NCBI GenBank assembly: GCA_019137255.1 | Contig: WPDH01000245.1 | Location: 62,001 to 126,000, forward strand | From: Corinectria fuckeliana | Lineage: Eukaryota; Ascomycota; Sordariomycetes; Hypocreales; Nectriaceae | Reading direction: 5' to 3' | Length of the DNA: 64,000 bases | Shown: positions 57,501-64,000 of the stretch, piece by piece | Position numbering within the stretch: position 1 is the first letter of the stretch | Layout of the letters: every line of letters begins with the position of its first letter | Translations under genes and position numbers: made by a program | The notes under the pieces: generated by a model | Database searches by the model: none | What the model was told of the DNA's origin: nothing | Seen by the model: the letters and a program-made list of their open reading frames with translations, nothing else

Positions 57501-60500
57501 CACCCGGTAATTAGGTAGGTCCCTTGATCCAGAGGAAGCGTGGGGGTGGGAGGGAAGGAGAAAGACCGGTCTGGATGCGGATGCAACTCGTCACGGGCGA
57601 GCTGGCGTTTGTGTATCGATAATCACGCTAGGCTGTCCGTCTAGACCAGCGAAGACTGATGGCCTAACCCTCCCTTCCACCGTATGTCCCAATTTGAGTG
57701 TTGCCATGGCTGTGTTCCTCCCCTTGTGCATGTATGCTGCCACGACGAGTGTCGCAATTGCACTTATAGGTTTGACGAGACGACTAGTAGGTAAGAGAGT
57801 GAAAGCAAGTGATGTTGTTCTGGACATACCACCCAATTGGTTAGACGTTTTCATAGTTAAGTTTAGAAGCGGAAGCTTGTAAGGGAGCGTTTTCACTAAC
57901 TTGGCGCGCCTCACAGTCCGTCCTAGGTGTCTAGTCTCGGCATCGGTAGAGTGGCAGTCATCTATTGTTCATCCGCTTACTTGCGCAGTTCTTACTTTCA
58001 TCTAGGCGCGGGGGGGAAATGGCACAGGACCTCCCACTCATCAGTAAGGTTCCCAAGGATTCATCGCACCGAGGAGCTGAAGCATGGGACAGCTGGTGAA
58101 CCGCGCACTGGGCCGGAAGATTTAGCCATCGGTTAGAGCTTGGGCTAGCCAACGGTCGCACTCAATATGTAGGTTTCGATAGACACAGTCCTGGAGGATA
58201 TTCCCCGGTAGCTGAAAATTCTCCGGTTCATCATTGTAATGATGTACTTCGTACTCCGTAGATGCGATCTCGGCTGACCATGGACGCCACCAAACTCCAG
58301 TGAGATGGGGACAGAAAAGCGAAGCGGCGCAGGAAGAAAAAGCCATTACAGCGACGTCCATGATCTCTCAGATATGCTACATGGTAAATTAGCATACATC
58401 AGGAGATCAGATGCTGGACACCCCAATGCTAGGAATCTCAGACACCGGAGGCGGCGCCGGGCCATTGAGATTACGGAAGGGGGACGGCATGTTACCACCC
58501 CGAACGACGATCATTAACGGGGGAGAGCAAGGGCCACTGAGTGGACTCATCGCGGGTGTCGACGATGCGCAAGTGGCCGTTTCATCGCCCTTGGACTTGC
58601 AAGGCTTGGGGCGCTTGGCCCAGCGGGGAATGGACAAGCGGCCGCCGAGAAAACAGGGTATCGTAGACGGGAGCCCAGCAGAGCAGCGGCAGCGGCAGAG
58701 CCGGGATTGTGATGCACTTACTATGAGGCGTTCTTGTGGGCAAAATCAGGGCATCCCTGGATAGAAGGGGCAGGGAGAATTATACCAATCAAGCAAGGCT
58801 GCAAAATGGAATGAAGGGTTCTTTGGCCGCAGAGTGAAGGCGCCTCCATCTTCACAACGCATCGTCACTTGCGTTGTTGACAAGGACAAGGTTGAAGGGT
58901 AAGGCTGGGGGCGATTGACATGGAACAGGCCGCGTCGGGATAAGGGAAATGGCTGCAGGGGGGTCGGTGGTGATGACGTCCAAGGCGCCCGAGGAACTAG
59001 GCCGGGCGACTTACCATGTAACTAACTTTACTACGTAGAGGAGAGTTGAGGACTCCTAGCACACGGTAGCATTGGGTAGTCTGATGGCACATATCCCGGC
59101 CTCTAGGTGGGCGGTTGCTGAGAAGGGTCGTGGACTAACCATGTCGATGCGATGAGGTGAGGGCAGGGCAGGGAGCTAGAGAATTCTCAGGGACCCATGT
59201 GGTGAGGTCTCTTCCCGGGATGGCACTGTCGCATCAGACGTGCGATCTGACCAGTCCTCCCTTGACTTACTTCTGCGGCTCGATCTGGCGGAGATGTTGG
59301 CATTGATAAGTAGTGGCTATCCGTCTTCAACAACATTTGTGCCTTGCAGGGCTGCTCCCTGGGGACCACAGTTGCCCCTTCTGGCAATGCAGAGTTCCGG
59401 GCACCAATCGTCGAATTGTGAGACCTGTGCGGGCGACCATGCGGGCGGCGCAAGGAGGTTAGCAAGTATGAACAAGTTTGGCCGGTGGTTGGCGGGACTG
59501 GCTCCGTGATTCAGGAGAAGGGGATGGGGTTGTAAACCTCAGGCACGATAGCTAGGTATGGAATGAGAAGACAGTGAACAACTGGCAGGAACTATCATGC
59601 TTCCTACTAGGTACCTAGCTTACCTTGCTCCGCACTACTACTGATACTCAGGACCTTCCACAACTTACCTACGTAAGTACGTACTTCGTAGGCACTTACC
59701 TAACTTACGAACTATGCTGGTACGCTCCAGTTTAGTAGTAGAATAAGCGCTGCTTAATCGGAGATGTTCGAATTTTGCTCTCCGCCATTGTCGTATTTCC
59801 CATATCTCCATGTCGCATTATCGTGATAATGGCCAGCCAACAGTCCAGCGTGCCCGGTCAAAACCTAAGCGAGCGCCGGCTACTCAGCAGTGACAGCCGG
59901 TGAGCGGGGAAACGGCCCACAACCCACAAGACCTGGGAGGGACGCTAGGATGACACCCAACCGGGATAACCAACCACCACGCCAACCAGCCCGGGCCAGC
60001 CAGAACCGGGCGCTATTCGCAGCAGCGTCAGTACCCGCGGGAGGGGTTTCGCAGAGCTGACGAGGTTCAATCTGGGCAATTTGGGGCCAAGGCTTTGTGT
60101 GCTTGCCCGGGACCGACGAGAGAGGCTTGAGGCCGCACACGCGTCTTGCGTCAAGCACAAGGCCGGACCGAGCAACGCAAAACAGGGAGGACGGCGACTC
60201 TCTCTATCACGGCGATTCGGTCTCGTTCTTCTGCTGCCGCGGCGGTCACGGAACGGTGCTTCACCTCCGGACACGAGAGCTGCAGCCGGCGCCAGACCCG
60301 CCTAAGATGACCGTCCGGGATGAGGGCTCTAGTTTTTCATTGTTAGGGTAGGGTTTCCTGGCCACTGGGACTTCATAGCTTCTCGCCACCAGCACCAGCC
60401 AAGGATGGTCCGGGCCCATCGGGCTGTACGCCCTGAACTGCCTGCAGGAAAGCGGCTGCCCCAAGAGATGGGAGCCGATGCTGCATGTTGTGTTGCATGT

Positions 60501-62549
60501 CGTGTGCCCGCCGAGTCGAGGACCCTCGAGACAGGACGGGTCAGTCTGGTCGAGGCATGGAGGCACGGAGGCACGGAGGGACCGGACAAGGGACACGGGA
60601 CGAAGGACCAAGCATGCAGTGGTACCTACCTACCTTGCCCTGGGACTAGATCTTGCGGCATCGTACATTAGTCTCCCAGGTTGTATCACCCACCTGCAAG
60701 GAGGCTCTGGGCGGTTCAGTAGTTGAGTACGAAGTAGCTACATAGTGTCACCTAAGTATAAAGCATATCCGCAAGTCAAGCTCCTAAGCGGCGAGAGGCT
60801 GACGGCAGGACGGACAGCGTCTCGTAGCTCGGTCCTCGAGTCAAGGAGAGTTGATAGCAGCTCGATAATAGGCTAAAGGTCTTGAATAGCTTGCTTGGTG
60901 GTGGGAAATTTGAAGAATAACTTCTCTTTAGTGGATTTGTACGACGATAATAATGCGCTTTACCCGTAAATCTGACCGAAGAGGGAGAGAGAGACAGACA
61001 TCTTAGGACATGGCAGTTCGGATCTGATGCCTCTGAATGTACGAAATATCGTCATCACTACCAAACTGGAAACCAGCAACCAGCAACCTGATACATCTAA
61101 TCTCATCTCATCATTCCCACCATGCCAATCCGGGCTCCGGGGTATAATTTAAAGGAGCAAGCGCGCGGCGCTGAACGCCCGTTGCTGGCCGGGTACTCGC
61201 GTACCGGTTCGCCCGCGAGTCGGCCAGTGCAGACGGCAGCAAGCCAGCAAGCCAGAGCGCTCCCACCAACGATGCGCCAACCAGCCAGCCTAAACCCAAC
61301 TACGAGGTACCTGCCGTAGAGGCGGACTAGTAAGGCATGTATGTCGCCAAGGACGGGAAGGTGAGCTGGGCTGCTGGAGCCCTGCAACCCTGCAGTGGGA
61401 AGAGCCCTGTCTGCCTGTCTGTCCCTTCCATGCCAGCAATTTTTCTTGTCACGGACCATGCCTCTCAATCAATCCTCAACCCATCGTCTCTTGCATCATC
61501 ATCCGCCCTCGAATATCCCAGTATTATTCTATCCCAGGATCCCAGCCAGCCCCCGGCCCTTGACCAGACGTACCCCGGGGCACCAGGGCGCCAGGGCGTT
61601 AGGTGGCCCCGCTTTCTCATCCCATGATTTCTTTTCCTGACTTGACCTCTTTGCTCCAGACGGGCGTTCCAGTTGCCTGGCGGTCCCATCTGCATCTGCC
61701 CCCTCCCTACCCGTTCCCGTTCCCGCTCCGACGGCTCCCAAGACAGTGGTCAACTCGTCGACTACTGTCGAACGCCGGCCAATGGAACACGCGGATAGGG
61801 CTTGCAGCAATACGGCAACAAGGGGCCCGGACTGCAGAAGCAGAAGAGGGATCAAGACTCCACTGTGGCTGGCCCCAAAACCCGCTCCCACGCCCACGCC
61901 CTCGCCCGCGCCCACGCCAGTACCAATGCCAAGGCGAAGCCAATACCAACGCTGGTTTCTCGCGCTGACACTCGAGCTGGACGCCCATGCTCGACCTAGA
62001 TTAGATGTCGACAGACTGACTGAAGAGGTACGAAGTACCACGCCCCCGGAACTTGACGGCCACACCCTCTCTCTGTCTGGCCTTGGGCCACTCTAGCAGG
62101 CTTTTGAGCCACCAACCTAGCTGGGGGCTTGGGACTTCCTAGGTAGGTGGGTGCTCCATCCTGTCCGAAGCCAGCCAGCCTGCAGGTTGGCAGTTGGCAG
62201 TTTGGCAAGGGTTGAAGCCGTTATCGAAATCTGAAGCTCCGGCTGTTGGGTTGCTGCATGCTTTCCGCCGATCTTGGTCGTCCTGGTTATGACGGCACCA
62301 ACAAGGCGAAACAGCCCTACCCACTAACTAACAACCAGTTGACGGTCCTGGGCGGGATACAGGACAGAGAGGCGAGTCCTCTTGGTTCCGGTGAGCGCCC
62401 AAGCTCTTTTTGCTATGTGCATTATCTGCCCGCTGCCAGCCATGCCGTGCGGGAAACTGGCTGTCTTCATCAACTGCAAACTCAGTCCACCACACTCTTT
62501 CTTGGATTGGTTGGTACCTGGCCCATGCTCCAGCTTCAGCTGAGCTCTG
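54517..62549. other. Gene-poor region
   Basis: Eight kilobases without a supportable gene. A short plus-strand frame at 54658-54909 is hydrophobic at its start but has no other support. TACGAAGTA-type palindromic words occur at 54748, 56145, 58244, 59681, 60727 and 62027. Opposite frames at 58407-58764 are of similar quality to each other, so neither can be preferred. No transposon genes or terminal repeats were recognised. Confidence 0.55.
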
Positions 62550-64000
62550 GCTTGTGCATTTGTCTCTTGTTCCGTCTCCGTCCACGGTCCCATCCACCAT
62601 CCTCCATCTTCCTCCTCCCGTCAAGCTTGAGTTTCTCGTGTCTAGTCTTGTTGGTCCACGCCCCCCTGCTGGGTCCCCCCCCCCACTCCCTCCCCTTCCC
62701 CATCATGTGCCTTCTTCATCATCATCGTCGTCTCTTCCTTGATATTGCAGGGTTGCGGGTAACTAGACACTAGCTACGTGGTTAGCTAGCTTTGTCCCCG
62801 AGGTCCCTCATCCGCTCTTCTCGTTCGCCGACCACACCCCCCTTGCCCCCAGCACAACCACCACTTCCTCACTCTACCTCCACCTCCACCACTTACTCCC
62901 ACAACCCATGTAACTCGACACCCAAATGCCCGCCTAGAGGTACGGACGAGTACCGCAACCTACCTGCATCCTCCGCTCCTCCAGTCTCCTTCTGGGCCTG
63001 CTCTCGGGGGGCTGCCCTGTCTAGTTGACTGCCTCCTCTTACTGCTAGTTTTCCTACCTTCCGTTGTCTCGCTTGCTGTCATCCAATATTTTCGGGCCTG
63101 CCGACCTCTCCCCGGCCAGTCGGCGCTCGTTTGTCTCATTCTACCCATCATCTCGACTCTCCCCCCTTTCATCCAGTTGCTTCAAAGTTAACCTCCCATC
63201 TCCTTGCTAGACTCTAATCACTACCAACATCACGACGGCCTCACACGGGTCCCTCTCAGTACTAGTAGTAGACAGCCTCAACTCCCAACACAAGACGATA
63301 CACCCTCCTCCCTCCTCCTCCTCCTCCTCCTCCTCCTCCTCCTCCTCGTCAGGACCATCCACCACTTTCACCTCTCCTCCACTCCTCTGTACACCCTAAT
63401 CATTGCCATCCGTGGTGTCTTATTGTCTTATTGCACCTGCAAGACTAACACAGGTCAAACGCCCCAAGACACGCGGAGAATTCTCGTCAGTAATTAATGG
63501 ACCGTTGACTGGGGATCGCTGTGGCATAACCCTCTACCGGAATCCTTGATTAGCAGCCACTCTAAAATCCGAACAAGGGTCGTCCCCGATGCCCTGTTGC
63601 CAACCCTGAACCAACCCCGGCTGCATCTCAATTGCGCCGCCCCCCTCCAGTCCCTCCAGTAGCCCGATAGTCACACAAAAACCGACTGCGAGCCACCATC
63701 CAGCTTCCATTCAGAATCCGCCTCTTGTACTCGCGACCTGCCGGCTGGAAAGACCCGACAAACCCCCATTCACGCCCATCGACCCCCGAGTCCACTTCGC
63801 AGGTCCCGGCCCAGGGGCATCTCTGTAGTGACCCGAACCCTTCTCGACATCCCACCAGCACGGCTTCATGCCGTATCACCAGGACGCCCCAAGATCCATC
63901 TTCCTAGTATCACGGTGCAGCATCTCGTCCCACGGCGACTCACCCTCGCCCGTCGTCGTCGTCGACCCTTAACCTGCGGCTTCGCTGCCACGGCTCAACG
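62550..64000 (+). promoter_or_regulatory. Pyrimidine-rich right edge, possible promoter/leader of a gene beyond the window
   Basis: The plus strand is C+T-rich for more than a kilobase, with CCT and TCATCATC repeats, resembling the long CT leaders of fungal regulatory genes. No credible coding exon is present before the window ends. A small ATG frame at about 63870 (MPYHQDAPRSIFLVSR) ends at a TAA near 63970 and could be an upstream frame. The interpretation rests on base composition alone. Confidence 0.35.
63311..63347. repeat. CCT trinucleotide repeat, 12 units
   Basis: Twelve uninterrupted CCT units plus one base, within the pyrimidine-rich edge. Confidence 0.95.

Noticed and set aside
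58407..58764. Opposite frames of 76 and 117 codons
   Set aside because: Both look moderately protein-like and they mirror each other, so neither can be chosen without expression data.
1..64000. Transposon genes, CRISPR arrays, secondary-metabolite cluster
   Set aside because: No transposase, reverse transcriptase, spaced repeat array, or synthase-type enzyme was seen; IDI1 alone is a housekeeping gene.

Overview
This looks like nuclear DNA of a filamentous ascomycete (Pezizomycotina; probably Sordariomycetes, perhaps Hypocreales). Genes are monocistronic and carry short introns (about 48-121 nt) with GTACGT/GTATGT/GTGAGT-type donors, CTAAC/CTGAC-like branch sites and YAG acceptors. Leaders are pyrimidine-rich, there is a CreA/Cre1-type carbon repressor, and intergenic DNA is long and rich in microsatellites. 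Exon structures below were built by hand from frame, splice signals and family knowledge; no search was run.

Twelve protein genes can be supported. Left part: an F-box protein (5058-6161, +), the carbon catabolite repressor CreA (10921-12174, -), a five-exon RecA/Rad51-family paralogue (19765-21246, +), a BTB-bromodomain fusion (27480-28909, +) and a cysteine-rich GPI-anchored wall protein (31932-32923, +). Centre, a dense block: acyl-CoA-binding protein (34515-34975, -), an AIF/AMID-like FAD oxidoreductase (35956-37227, +), the endocytic EH protein END3 (37341-38645, -), isopentenyl-diphosphate isomerase (40537-41474, +), a GNAT acetyltransferase (43068-44043, +), replication factor A subunit 2 (44484-45459, -) and a peroxisomal LonP2-type protease (46345-49391, +). 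ACBP/AIF-like, END3/IDI1 and RFA2/LonP2 are head-to-head pairs; AIF-like/END3 and GNAT/RFA2 are tail-to-tail.

The genes are housekeeping or regulatory: carbon repression, lipid handling (ACBP, IDI1), peroxisomal proteostasis (LonP2), replication and recombination (RFA2, Rad51 paralogue), endocytosis (END3), cell wall and chromatin. They do not form a biosynthetic cluster, and I found no mobile-element genes, CRISPR array, rRNA or convincing tRNA.

The rest is gene-poor: 1-5057, 6162-10920, 12175-19764, 21247-27479 and especially 49392-64000 hold no gene I can defend. They contain simple repeats, short palindromic words (TACGAAGTA and relatives), one frame that looks like a decayed gene (about 1252-1791, -), and two 2-base N gaps flanked by duplicated sequence and homopolymers (about 53631-54022 and 54464-54516) that look like unmerged assembly joins. 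The right edge (about 62550-64000) is strongly pyrimidine-rich and may be the leader of a gene beyond the window.

The most notable points are the BTB-bromodomain fusion whose acetyl-lysine pocket lacks the canonical Asn, the 4-nt first coding exon of RFA2 with a MluI box just upstream, the Walker-B-altered Rad51 paralogue, the SYGGRG cluster upstream of creA, and three stop-free introns whose length is a multiple of three.
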